A DNA stretch of 64,000 nt from Pseudomonadales bacterium (GTDB taxonomy: Bacteria > Pseudomonadota > Gammaproteobacteria > Pseudomonadales > Azotimanducaceae), in NCBI GenBank assembly GCA_022822135.1, contig JAJECH010000012.1, positions 62,001 to 126,000 on the forward strand, written 5' to 3'. Position 1 is the first letter of the stretch; every line of letters starts with the position of its first letter. Positions 8,492 to 16,736 of the stretch are shown here, piece after piece. The translations under genes and the position numbers were made by a program. Below the pieces are notes generated by a model. That model saw only the letters and a program-made list of their open reading frames with translations, did no database searches and had not been told where the DNA came from.

Positions 8492-10588
8492 TCAGAGCTT
8501 CATCAATCGAAGTAACGTGTCTTGAGCGCTTACGCGTGTATCGTCTGGCGATTGGTCGGCCAGAACATACCTACCGTCAGTTTCCATAAGCCACGCTTGC
8601 ACGTTATCTTTTAAGTACAGCTCTAAGCCATCCCGCAGGATTGTTTGCGCGAGTTTCCTATCGATGATCGGGAACGCCAGTTCAACACGATTGAAGATAT
8701 TCCTCGTCATCCAATCTGCGCTCGACATGAAAATCTCAGGGTGGTCGTGGTTTTGGAAATAGAAGATTCGCGTATGTTCCAAGAAGCGACCAACGATTGA
8801 CCGTACTCGGATATTCTCCGATACGCCAGGAATCCCCGGTCTTAGACAGCAGATTCCTCTAACGATCAGATCAATTTGCACACCCGCTTGTGACGCCCGA
8901 TACAACGCGCGAACCACACCTGGTTCCTCAAGCGAGTTCATCTTGGCGATTAGTCTACCTTCTCGACCATTGCGAACGTGCTCAATCTCGCGATTGATGA
9001 GTTCAACCAGCCGATCAAAAAATGCGAACGGTGATTGGAACACGCGCTGAAGTGGATGAGGATGACCCTTCGACGTTAATTGCTTGAACACCATCAACAC
9101 ATCTTCCGTTATTTCGGGGTTGCACGTTAGCAATCCACAATCGGTGTACTGCCGCGTCGTTCGCGGGTGATAGTTCCCTGTACCAAGATGCGCATAGCGT
9201 TTGAGTTCGTTACCCTCTCTTCGAATGATCAACACCATCTTGGCATGGGTCTTGTAACCGACGAGCCCAAACACAACTTGCACCCCGGCTTCGGTCAAAG
9301 CCTGCGCAAGCTCAATGTTCTCTGCTTCGTCGAATCGGGCTCGCAATTCAATCGCGACCATGACCTCCTTACCTCGATTCGATGCGTCAATCAGTGCTTT
9401 TACGACCGGTGAATCTTGTCCGGTTCGGTAGAGTGTCTGACGAATAGAGATTACGTTAGGATCGATCGCTGCTTGCCGCAACAGATCAAGAACTGGCACA
9501 AACGACTGATACGGATGATGCAGGAGCAGATCACCATCTCGAATCGCCTCAAACATATCCGTCGCTGCCTGAATCCGTTTGGGAACGCCCGGCGAGAAGG
9601 CCGGGAACTTCAGATCTGCCACATCGACCAGATCCGGAACCTGATTCAATCGCATCAGATTTACGGGTCCCGAACACAGATAAACACCATGTTCTGCTAA
9701 ATCGAACTGTCCTCGTAAGTAGTCCACGACCTCGCTTGGACAGTCTTCAGCGATTTCCAATCGTACAGTCTCGCCGAAACGTCGCGTAGTTAGTTCACCT
9801 TCTACCGCTAGCAGTAAATCAGTCGCTTCTTCTTCATCGACGAGGAGGTCGCTGTCCCTTGTGAAACGGAACTGGTGACAACCTTTCACCCGCATACCAG
9901 CAAACAACTCATCGACATGAGCGTGGATCACAGAGGACAGGAGTACGAAATCAAACTCGTGACCCGAAATGTCGACAGGCAATTGAATGACCCGCGGTGA
10001 CGCCCGAGGCGCTTGCACGACTGCGAGCTCAACATTTCGGCCAAATGCGTCCTTCCCTTCGAGCGAAACGATGAAGTTGAGACTCTTATTTGTTACCGGC
10101 GGAAACGGGTGTGCGGGGTCGAGACCGATAGGATTCAAGATCGGCAGCAACTCATCTCGAAAGTAACGTTTAACCCAGCTTTGCTGATCTGGAGTCCATT
10201 CATCTCGTTTGAGGAAGTAAATGTCACGGTCGCGCAGTGCCGGGATCAAGATCTCGTTAAGAATCTTGTATTGCTCATCAACGAGTTCGTGTGAGACTGT
10301 CGCAATTTGCTCGAGTTGCTCATCTACAGACAACCCGTCCGGCCCGCGCCGAAATTGGCCGTACTTCCGTCTCTGCTGCAACCCCGCAACGCGGATTTCG
10401 AAAAATTCGTCGAGATTTGAACTCGCGATACAAACAAAACGCAGTCGTTCGAGCAAGGGAAACTTTTCGTTCCTAGCCTGCTGGATTACGCGCCGATTAA
10501 ATTCGAGAAGCGAAAGTTCTCGATTGACGTAGTACTTCGGATAATTGAGGCTGCGCACGCCCGAAACATCCGATCGCGAGATATTCAT
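8492..10588 (-). CDS. ppk1: Polyphosphate kinase 1
   Basis: Membrane-associated enzyme that polymerises the gamma phosphate of ATP into polyphosphate and can run in reverse. The N-terminal domain begins YVNRELSLLEFNRRV; the catalytic phospholipase D-like domains carry the phosphorylated histidine in GYKTHAK (H448) and the second histidine in YAHLGTGNYHP (H467), with the spacing seen in E. coli. A second HKD-like region (EHTRIFYF, then MSSADWMTRN) completes the active site. Length 698 is full. ATG at 10588, although a GTG 30 bases inside is possible; only 12 bases separate the ATG from the start of divergent cmoA. Confidence 0.95.
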   Translation of the reverse strand: MNISRSDVSGVRSLNYPKYYVNRELSLLEFNRRVIQQARNEKFPLLERLRFVCIASSNLDEFFEIRVAGLQQRRKYGQFRRGPDGLSVDEQLEQIATVSHELVDEQYKILNEILIPALRDRDIYFLKRDEWTPDQQSWVKRYFRDELLPILNPIGLDPAHPFPPVTNKSLNFIVSLEGKDAFGRNVELAVVQAPRASPRVIQLPVDISGHEFDFVLLSSVIHAHVDELFAGMRVKGCHQFRFTRDSDLLVDEEEATDLLLAVEGELTTRRFGETVRLEIAEDCPSEVVDYLRGQFDLAEHGVYLCSGPVNLMRLNQVPDLVDVADLKFPAFSPGVPKRIQAATDMFEAIRDGDLLLHHPYQSFVPVLDLLRQAAIDPNVISIRQTLYRTGQDSPVVKALIDASNRGKEVMVAIELRARFDEAENIELAQALTEAGVQVVFGLVGYKTHAKMVLIIRREGNELKRYAHLGTGNYHPRTTRQYTDCGLLTCNPEITEDVLMVFKQLTSKGHPHPLQRVFQSPFAFFDRLVELINREIEHVRNGREGRLIAKMNSLEEPGVVRALYRASQAGVQIDLIVRGICCLRPGIPGVSENIRVRSIVGRFLEHTRIFYFQNHDHPEIFMSSADWMTRNIFNRVELAFPIIDRKLAQTILRDGLELYLKDNVQAWLMETDGRYVLADQSPDDTRVSAQDTLLRLMKL

Positions 10589-10600
10589 CCGGTTCTTATT

Positions 10601-11326
10601 ATGAATGAGGAAGCGTCCGGTTCGCTAGATCACCTATATGCCGAAAAGTTGGCGAAAGTCGAAGATTTCTCGTTTGACAAGACCGTCACGCGGGTCTTTA
10701 ACGACATGGTACGACGGTCCGTTCCAGGCTACGAAACTATTGTCGAACTTATCGGGATCGTAGCTAGTGCACACTGTCAGAGGCTGAACCGACCGTTGCA
10801 CTGCCTAGATTTAGGCTGTTCGCGCGGTGCCGTGACGCAGTGCCTTTCCATTCAGCTTCCTGACCCAGCAACTCGAATCGTAGCTATCGACAATTCGGCG
10901 AGTATGGTCCAAGCAGCGCAAAAAGAGATTACCGATTCGCGCGTTACCTTTATCACCGAAGATATTCGTGAGAGTGAATTCAAGGACGTCGACTTTATCG
11001 TGATGAACTTAGTGCTGCAATTCGTAAATCCTGAAGAGAGGTTCGGTGTATTAGAGAAGGTTCGTCGCGGCCTACGTAATGATGGGTTGTTCATCTTGAC
11101 AGAGAAAATTCAATCAGATTCCGAGTTCGTCGACTATCACCATGCGTTTAAGCGCGCAAGAGGTTATTCGGAACTGGAAATCACACAAAAACGAGATGCG
11201 TTAGAGAGAGTCATGATCATCGATTCGCTCGAGACGCATCAAGACCGCCTCCGCAACGCTGGATTCAGTGAAGTAACGGTCTGGTTTCAGTTACTTAATT
11301 GGGTATCACTTATCGCTCGTCCATGA
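10601..11326 (+). CDS. cmoA: Carboxy-S-adenosyl-L-methionine synthase CmoA
   Basis: Converts S-adenosylmethionine and prephenate to carboxy-SAM, the donor for making 5-oxyacetyl-uridine at tRNA position 34. Diagnostic segments are DFSFDKTVTRVFNDMVRRSV and PGYETIV, the SAM loop CLDLGCSRGAVT, and the late FKRARGYSELEITQKRDALE. At 241 residues it matches the E. coli enzyme. ATG start 12 bases from that of the divergent ppk1 gene, so promoters must lie within the two coding regions. Its TGA overlaps the ATG of cmoB (ATGA), indicating translational coupling in the same pathway. Confidence 0.95.
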   Translation: MNEEASGSLDHLYAEKLAKVEDFSFDKTVTRVFNDMVRRSVPGYETIVELIGIVASAHCQRLNRPLHCLDLGCSRGAVTQCLSIQLPDPATRIVAIDNSASMVQAAQKEITDSRVTFITEDIRESEFKDVDFIVMNLVLQFVNPEERFGVLEKVRRGLRNDGLFILTEKIQSDSEFVDYHHAFKRARGYSELEITQKRDALERVMIIDSLETHQDRLRNAGFSEVTVWFQLLNWVSLIARP

Positions 11327-12243
11327 GATTTCGTGAATGGCTCGAATCGACTTGGTGTGCTGCTGGTTTTCCAATCAATGTATCGGAATTGATGCACGGC
11401 AAATTGGATAGTTGGTTCTCTACACTGGATCGATTGCCAGAAATACAACCGATTGAATCTCAATTTGGAGATTCGATAGAAATCGGCGCTACAGTCGACC
11501 TACCATCAGAGTTCAGCGACACGCTGAATCACGCAATCGAAAGCCTCAAACCTTGGCGAAAAGGACCGCTAAGTCTCTTTGGATGTGGCATCGACGCTGA
11601 ATGGCGTTCCAACTTGAAGTGGGACCGATTTAGCGCATGTGTTCAGTGGGACGCCAAAAGAGTCCTCGATATCGGATGCGGGAATGGTTATTTCGGATTT
11701 CGCGCTCTGGACGCCGGAGCCAAGTCTGTGCTTGGACTTGATGGCTACCTGTTGTACGTCCTTCAAGCAGCAATGGTTAACTGGTTCGTCCACTCGAAAA
11801 ATGTCGTTGTACCCTTACGTTTTGAAGGCGATTCCGTAAGCGACGAATTCGACATCGTGCTTTCAATGGGCGTGATTTACCATCAACGTGATGCAGACGC
11901 ACACCTCCGAGGCCTCTTTGAACGATGTCAGCCAGGTGGTCAAGTCGTGCTTGAATCGATTGTCGCCGATGAAGACTTCGTTCCAGCAGACCGTTACGCA
12001 GGCATGCGGAATGTGTACCTCATTCCTAGTGTCAGTACGCTTGAAACTAAACTACGTAACGTCGGATTTAGCGATCCCATGCTCATTGATGTTTCCGAAA
12101 CCACCACCTACGAACAACGCAAGACGCAACTCATGCCCTATCAATCTTTAGGCGATGCGCTTGACCCATCCGATAGTTCGCTCACAATTGAAGGCTTACC
12201 CGCGCCGAAACGCGCGATTTTGATCGCGCAAAGAACACACTAG
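11323..12243 (+). CDS. cmoB: tRNA U34 carboxymethyltransferase CmoB
   Basis: Transfers the carboxymethyl group of carboxy-SAM to 5-hydroxyuridine at tRNA position 34. Visible features: the PWRKGPLSLFG region before the catalytic domain, the methyltransferase loop VLDIGCGNGYFGFRALDAGA, LGLDGYLLYVLQA, and the family signature SMGVIYHQRDADAHL, then NVYLIPSVSTLETKLRNVGF. The 307-residue length is slightly below the 323 of E. coli. I place the start at the ATG overlapping the cmoA stop. The stop is immediately followed by the ATG of a small unknown gene. Confidence 0.95.
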   Translation: MRFREWLESTWCAAGFPINVSELMHGKLDSWFSTLDRLPEIQPIESQFGDSIEIGATVDLPSEFSDTLNHAIESLKPWRKGPLSLFGCGIDAEWRSNLKWDRFSACVQWDAKRVLDIGCGNGYFGFRALDAGAKSVLGLDGYLLYVLQAAMVNWFVHSKNVVVPLRFEGDSVSDEFDIVLSMGVIYHQRDADAHLRGLFERCQPGGQVVLESIVADEDFVPADRYAGMRNVYLIPSVSTLETKLRNVGFSDPMLIDVSETTTYEQRKTQLMPYQSLGDALDPSDSSLTIEGLPAPKRAILIAQRTH

Positions 12244-12612
12244 ATGCTAGGGATATTTCGCTTTCGCGGTAAGACAGGTCGCATTCTCGCAATTTACCAC
12301 AGTTTTTGTGACCATGAAGAGCGCTCGCTTCATCCTATCCAAATCAGAGATGCAACGGGAATTGACCTAGTAACAGTTAAACGGACGTTAGATCAGACCA
12401 ACGACCTTTTCATGAAATTACCCGGCCGCGGCGACGGTGTTACCCGTTACGCTCTTCCTTCCTCGATATACGCAATGGACCCTGAGGAAGTTGAGGCTCT
12501 CGTGCGCAAACACGCACGTCGCGAAAACTGGGTCTTCTGGACGATTTGGGCATCGATCATGGTATTGTTTGGCATATCGACCTTCTTTGCCTTCGGCTCG
12601 ATGTTCCTATAA
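12244..12612 (+). CDS. Unknown protein with winged-helix-like N-terminus and C-terminal membrane helix
   Basis: A 122-residue protein with no family I recognise. Residues about 12-60 (ILAIYHSFCDHEERSLHPIQ, then IRDATGIDLVTVKRTLD) look like a helix-turn-helix with a 'condition then partner-helix' pattern common in DNA-binding winged helices. Residues 94-120 (WVFWTIWASIMVLFGISTFF) form one membrane helix at the end. The ATG abuts the TAG stop of cmoB, so it is translated from the cmo transcript. It could be a membrane-tethered regulator, but this is inference; the helix-turn-helix reading is weak without a structure prediction. Confidence 0.6.
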   Translation: MLGIFRFRGKTGRILAIYHSFCDHEERSLHPIQIRDATGIDLVTVKRTLDQTNDLFMKLPGRGDGVTRYALPSSIYAMDPEEVEALVRKHARRENWVFWTIWASIMVLFGISTFFAFGSMFL

Positions 12613-12648
12613 GGGTCTACAGAAAACCTCTCACTATTGATTGCATAA

Positions 12649-13764
12649 ATGCCAGAATCCATACCTACTGCTTTAAGAGATCGTCGTATCCAAATCGAAC
12701 AGCTCTGTGCTGAGATCACTGAAATATTTCAGGACGAGTCGCTTGAACAAAAGGAACGTCAAGCACGGATCACCGAGTTCGCGAAGAAATCGAATATTTA
12801 TGGTCTCGCACAGCCGAAGGAATTCGGCGGCTTGGAAGCGGGTCCGCTTGAGACGGTAGTCGTGCATGAGACCCTTGGAGCATTCAACTTATGCCATGTA
12901 GGCGGTCTGTTCGGTCCACAACCTGGCGTGCTTCAAGGCGTAGGCGAACCGTTGAAGAGCGAGTACCTTGCGCCAATGCTTGCTGGGGAAAAACGAGGAG
13001 CATTTGCATTCACCGAACCAGACGATGCCGAACGCAAGACATGGGCGGCAATCGACGGACAAATTCTCATCATCAATGGTCAAAAATCCTACGTGACGGG
13101 AGGCGCATCCGCTGACTACATCAACGCGATGGTGGAGATTGATGACGTTGGTCCTGCAATGGTCTTAATCGACATGGCGACGCCAGGTATCGAGATCGTG
13201 CAAACGTTCGGTTCAATCGATGGCAGTCATCATGCGTCCATGCGTTTCACCGATGTGAAAGTGCCGAGATCACACGTGATCGGCGAACCTGGTCGCGGTA
13301 TGCCGCGTGCCATGAATCAGATTGGCGACACCCGTCTTGTATTCGCTGCACAAAGTGTTGGGCTAATGCAATGGGTAATCCAGCGAACTACCGACCACTT
13401 ACAAGCACCCCATCGTAGCGGCGAACCACTTGGCAACAAAGAGGGAGTCCGCTTACGCTACGCGGATATGCGCATCAAAGCCTATGCGGCTCGCAGTATG
13501 TTGTATCGCACCGCGCGAATCGCAGAGTCCGGTGACAATGTCATCAACGAAGTCATCGCCTGTAAGGTGTTCTGCACCGAGACGATTGGCGAAATCGTCG
13601 ACATGGCGATTCAGCTTCACGGCGGAATGGCACTGCAAAGTGGTCATCCGCTTGAGGAACTCTACCGCCGTGTCCGCGCTTGGCGTTTAGCCGAAGGCGC
13701 TAGCGACATTCTTCGATTGAATCTCGTTCGAGGAAAGCTAGACCTAGAAAAAGGAAGAATCTAG
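12649..13764 (+). CDS. Acyl-CoA dehydrogenase family protein
   Basis: FAD-dependent acyl-CoA dehydrogenase of 371 residues: oxidises an acyl-CoA to the 2,3-enoyl-CoA. The N-terminal helical domain is followed by the middle beta domain with AFAFTEPDDAERKTWAA (usual form TEPxAGSD, here altered to EPDDAE) and INGQKSYVTGGASADY. The C-terminal helical domain includes IQLHGGMALQSGHPLEELYR. The normal place for the catalytic glutamate holds E in LAEGASDILRLN. The altered EPDDAE loop suggests an unusual acyl substrate. No partner fatty-acid oxidation genes lie nearby. Its last four bases overlap the stop of the convergent Smr gene. Confidence 0.85.
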   Translation: MPESIPTALRDRRIQIEQLCAEITEIFQDESLEQKERQARITEFAKKSNIYGLAQPKEFGGLEAGPLETVVVHETLGAFNLCHVGGLFGPQPGVLQGVGEPLKSEYLAPMLAGEKRGAFAFTEPDDAERKTWAAIDGQILIINGQKSYVTGGASADYINAMVEIDDVGPAMVLIDMATPGIEIVQTFGSIDGSHHASMRFTDVKVPRSHVIGEPGRGMPRAMNQIGDTRLVFAAQSVGLMQWVIQRTTDHLQAPHRSGEPLGNKEGVRLRYADMRIKAYAARSMLYRTARIAESGDNVINEVIACKVFCTETIGEIVDMAIQLHGGMALQSGHPLEELYRRVRAWRLAEGASDILRLNLVRGKLDLEKGRI

Positions 13765-14342
13765 CCGCGCTTGCTCTGGATGCGCTCTCGCGTCGCTTCC
13801 TTCTCTCTTTCTGACTTGCGAAGCCAAATGAGCGTCGCACCTACTCCACCTAGCCAAGACGGCGCAGTGCAGAAGGCAAACACGTCCTCGTGTTCTTTAA
13901 GTACTTGGCCAACATAGCTCTTTAGTTGCGCGGGAGGGCGCGATCGAACCCCTTTGCCATGAATGATCTTCACGTTTCGGTGACCGTTCGCAAGAGCTTC
14001 AGATAGAAACGACCAAATCAAAACGTGCGCTTCATTGATCGATTTATGATGGAGGTCGATCACATCCCCAGACGTGTATTGACCGGCTTTCATATGATCG
14101 AGTACTGCGGCTTGCGTACCGTCTCGACGCCACTGAAATTCGTGCTCCGGCATGACCAAGCTACTTTCATCGAGGAAATCTCGCAGGTAATTCGGCGATG
14201 GTTCGCTGATTGCGTGCTCTTGAGCGGCAAGCTGTTTTGGTGTGGGTTCCTTGGGACCGATCGGCCGATCAATACGTGGCGTCGATTCCAGTTTGTCAAC
14301 ATCCGACATCTCTCGCTCAAATTCGCTCAAGTTCCGTTTCAA
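13761..14342 (-). CDS. Smr-domain protein (SmrA-like)
   Basis: Small MutS-related (Smr) domain protein, a family with nuclease activity on nicked or branched nucleic acids and, for some members, on mRNA at collided ribosomes. The domain lies in the C-terminal half: VIDLHHKSINEAHVLIWSFL (motif DLHxxS), then VKIIHGKGVRS (HGKG), and a final LGGVGATLIWLRK strand. The N-terminal FEREMSDVDKLES matches the SmrA-type leader. The start is a TTG with GAGCGAGG upstream; an ATG 33 bases inside is the alternative. It lies 21 bases after the PhyH gene on the same strand. Confidence 0.85.
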   Translation of the reverse strand: MKRNLSEFEREMSDVDKLESTPRIDRPIGPKEPTPKQLAAQEHAISEPSPNYLRDFLDESSLVMPEHEFQWRRDGTQAAVLDHMKAGQYTSGDVIDLHHKSINEAHVLIWSFLSEALANGHRNVKIIHGKGVRSRPPAQLKSYVGQVLKEHEDVFAFCTAPSWLGGVGATLIWLRKSEREKEATRERIQSKRG

Positions 14343-14363
14343 GTCGATTTGCCTCGCTCTTGA

Positions 14364-15140
14364 CTAGACGAGTGGAATAGACGGATAGCGATCAGACCGC
14401 GTACCCGGAATCGGATGGTTATCACTGTCGTGATAGGTAAAAACCGCAGAGAACTTAACGGTATCGGATTCGTTGCGACCCGCGGCGTGAAACAAGCGAC
14501 AATGGAAGAACAATACGTCGCCTGCATCTAGTTCAACCTGTACTCGCCGATTGAGCAAACTTTGGTTTTCTTCGAGATCAGTACGTAAAAAGAGATCGCG
14601 GTCTAAGCGACCTCGCTCAACTTCCTCGAGATGACTCCCAGGAATTACGGAGAGTGCGCCGTTCTCACGTGACTCATTCCCTAATGCACACCATATAGAT
14701 ACTAACTCAGCTCGATCGAACGACCAATACCGAATGTCTTGGTGCCAACTCGTCGAACTCGAATAACCGGGATGCTTGGTCATCACGCAATTGTGGTGGT
14801 TTTGGCTCAAGTACACGTCCTCGCGTCCCATGACAGCGGCGAGCGTTTCCTTTATTACTCGTGCCGTCGCTAAATCAGCAAACACCGAGTCTCTCGCGTA
14901 AGCGTGGAGCAACCGTCGAGGCGTGTTACCACCACTCGCATCCAGCGTTGCCGGGGCTCCCGGGTAGCCGACCTCGGCCTCGAATTCGACAGGACCAATC
15001 AAAGGTGTAAGAGCTCTCTCGGTCGCAACGTTCAAACTTTCAACCACAGGGCGCGTAATCAGACCCTTCCGCACGATATAGCCTTGCGACGCGAATAACG
15101 CCGGTTCAAACGAACTAATCTGCGGGTTGGTTCGGGACAT
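14364..15140 (-). CDS. Phytanoyl-CoA dioxygenase (PhyH) family protein
   Basis: Fe(II)/2-oxoglutarate oxygenase of 258 residues, the second of three in the window and only distantly like the first. H133 and D135 (TSWHQDIRYWSF) form the HxD pair, and H218 in CRLFHAAGRN is the likely distal ligand; PGSHLEEVERG is the usual PhyH loop. It would hydroxylate an unknown small molecule. ATG start with no strong ribosome binding site. It shares a divergent promoter region of about 350 bases with the RND efflux genes and precedes the Smr gene. Confidence 0.85.
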   Translation of the reverse strand: MSRTNPQISSFEPALFASQGYIVRKGLITRPVVESLNVATERALTPLIGPVEFEAEVGYPGAPATLDASGGNTPRRLLHAYARDSVFADLATARVIKETLAAVMGREDVYLSQNHHNCVMTKHPGYSSSTSWHQDIRYWSFDRAELVSIWCALGNESRENGALSVIPGSHLEEVERGRLDRDLFLRTDLEENQSLLNRRVQVELDAGDVLFFHCRLFHAAGRNESDTVKFSAVFTYHDSDNHPIPGTRSDRYPSIPLV

Positions 15141-15488
15141 GATCGGATGTTAGAACGATAAGAAACTTGCGGGAATTTAACGATTTTGAAATGAAATAGA
15201 CAACAAATGAGTGATATAGTGGTCTATAGAGAACACTCTCGAACCTTTTCTTCTCGCTTTGAAACGCCTCGAATCCCAGTTTTCCCCCAATATAATTGAA
15301 AATCCAGTACGCGCTACGCATTTCGTATCAAAGAGCTTCGATCACTCGCGAACGCATACCCCACGCACTGTCGTACACGTATTCGAACTCGACAGCAATC
15401 TCTGAACCACACTATCCTCGCTCACTGCGTTCCATCGTTCGCACGTCAGCATAAGTAAGGAGTCGTAAGCAGCGCTCTGCGAACCCAG
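15141..15488. other. Divergent intergenic region between PhyH and efflux genes
   Basis: About 350 bases without a credible gene. It should contain the promoter of the minus-strand PhyH/smr pair and that of the efflux operon. An imperfect dyad, AGTGgTCTATAGAGaACACT, lies near 15209-15229 and could be a regulator site. No clear ribosome binding site precedes the efflux start. Confidence 0.5.
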
Positions 15489-16736
15489 ATGGGGGCAGAC
15501 GCCGCAACACCAATTTTGACAGATACATCCGAAAACGCTCAGTCGACGACCGTCGCTCGACCGAGACGATTTCTCCGAGTTTTTTTGAAAGTTGGTCTAC
15601 CCATCACTTTCCTTGCGGTTGCGGCGGGATTCGTTTACGCGACGCTGACTCGAGAACCACCTACCCCTCCTCGTTTCGAAGTCGAACCACCAGCATTGCT
15701 CGTACAAGTCTTGACGATGAAACGAGAACCTGTGCAGTTCTCAGTAGATTCGCAAGGCGTGGCGACGCCGCGAACTCGCACGACGATCGTGTCTGAAGTC
15801 ACGGGTCACATCATTGGGGTTTCACCTAATTTAGAGAGCGGCGGATTCTTTTCGAAAGATGAAGTTCTGGCACGAATTGATCCACGCAACTACGAAACCG
15901 CACTGAAGCGGGCACAAGCTGATTTGGCGAAATCGAGAACGAAAATCCAGACTGAGCAAGCGCTAGCAGCACAAGCATTAGACAACTGGAATACGCTTCA
16001 AGATTTGTCTCAAGACAACGATGAAGCATCCGACTTAACTCTACGCAAACCGCAACTCGCCGAAGCGCTTGCGGAACTAGACCTCAACAAAGCCGCACTA
16101 GAAAAAGCTGAAGAGGACCTCGACCGAACAATCATCCGCGCACCCTTTGAAGGAATGATCGTCGAGAAACACGCGGACCTTGGGCAGTTTGTAAACACCG
16201 GCGCACAAATCGCCACAACGGTCGCAATCGACCTCGCCGAGGTACGACTACCAGTGTCACTGAAGGATTTTCAGTATCTCGATCTCGAACATTTCTCGCG
16301 CGACCGCACGGTACCTGTTACATTGACGGCTGACATTGGTCGTGACGAACCGGCGACTTGGGAAGGGAAAATCGTACGATCTGAAGGCATCGTGAATGAC
16401 GCATCCCGTGTCGTGCATGTCGTCGCACAGGTTGAGAATCCGTATGACAATGGCGAATCACATGAACATCCCCTATTGTTCGGTACGTTCGTCTCCGCGA
16501 AGATAGAAGGCCGGGAAGCGGGCGAGGTATTTGTCTTGCCCCGCCATGCGATTTATGATCGAAATACCGTGTGGGTCGTCGACGACGCGGACGAAATCTA
16601 TCCACGCGATCTCACGATCATTCGATCAGATCGCAATTCGGCGTATATTTCTGATGGACTCGGTGATGGTGACTTGGTGTGCATAACCCCAATCGATCAA
16701 CCGTTACCTGGAATGAGGGTTAAGTACAGTGAGTGA
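15489..16736 (+). CDS. RND efflux system periplasmic adaptor (membrane fusion protein)
   Basis: Periplasmic adaptor linking an RND pump to an outer-membrane channel. One N-terminal membrane helix (about residues 30-52, LKVGLPITFLAVAAGFVYA) anchors it. Then come the barrel-sandwich segment (TIVSEVTGHIIGVSPNLESG, GFFSKDEVLARIDPRNYETA), a coiled-coil hairpin (about 135-210, heptads rich in A, L and E) and a second lipoyl half (IRAPFEGMIVEKHADLGQFV), followed by the beta-barrel. Length 415 is normal. The gene overlaps the pump gene by 8 bases. I see no strong ribosome binding site before the ATG, so the exact start is uncertain. Confidence 0.88.
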   Translation: MGADAATPILTDTSENAQSTTVARPRRFLRVFLKVGLPITFLAVAAGFVYATLTREPPTPPRFEVEPPALLVQVLTMKREPVQFSVDSQGVATPRTRTTIVSEVTGHIIGVSPNLESGGFFSKDEVLARIDPRNYETALKRAQADLAKSRTKIQTEQALAAQALDNWNTLQDLSQDNDEASDLTLRKPQLAEALAELDLNKAALEKAEEDLDRTIIRAPFEGMIVEKHADLGQFVNTGAQIATTVAIDLAEVRLPVSLKDFQYLDLEHFSRDRTVPVTLTADIGRDEPATWEGKIVRSEGIVNDASRVVHVVAQVENPYDNGESHEHPLLFGTFVSAKIEGREAGEVFVLPRHAIYDRNTVWVVDDADEIYPRDLTIIRSDRNSAYISDGLGDGDLVCITPIDQPLPGMRVKYSE

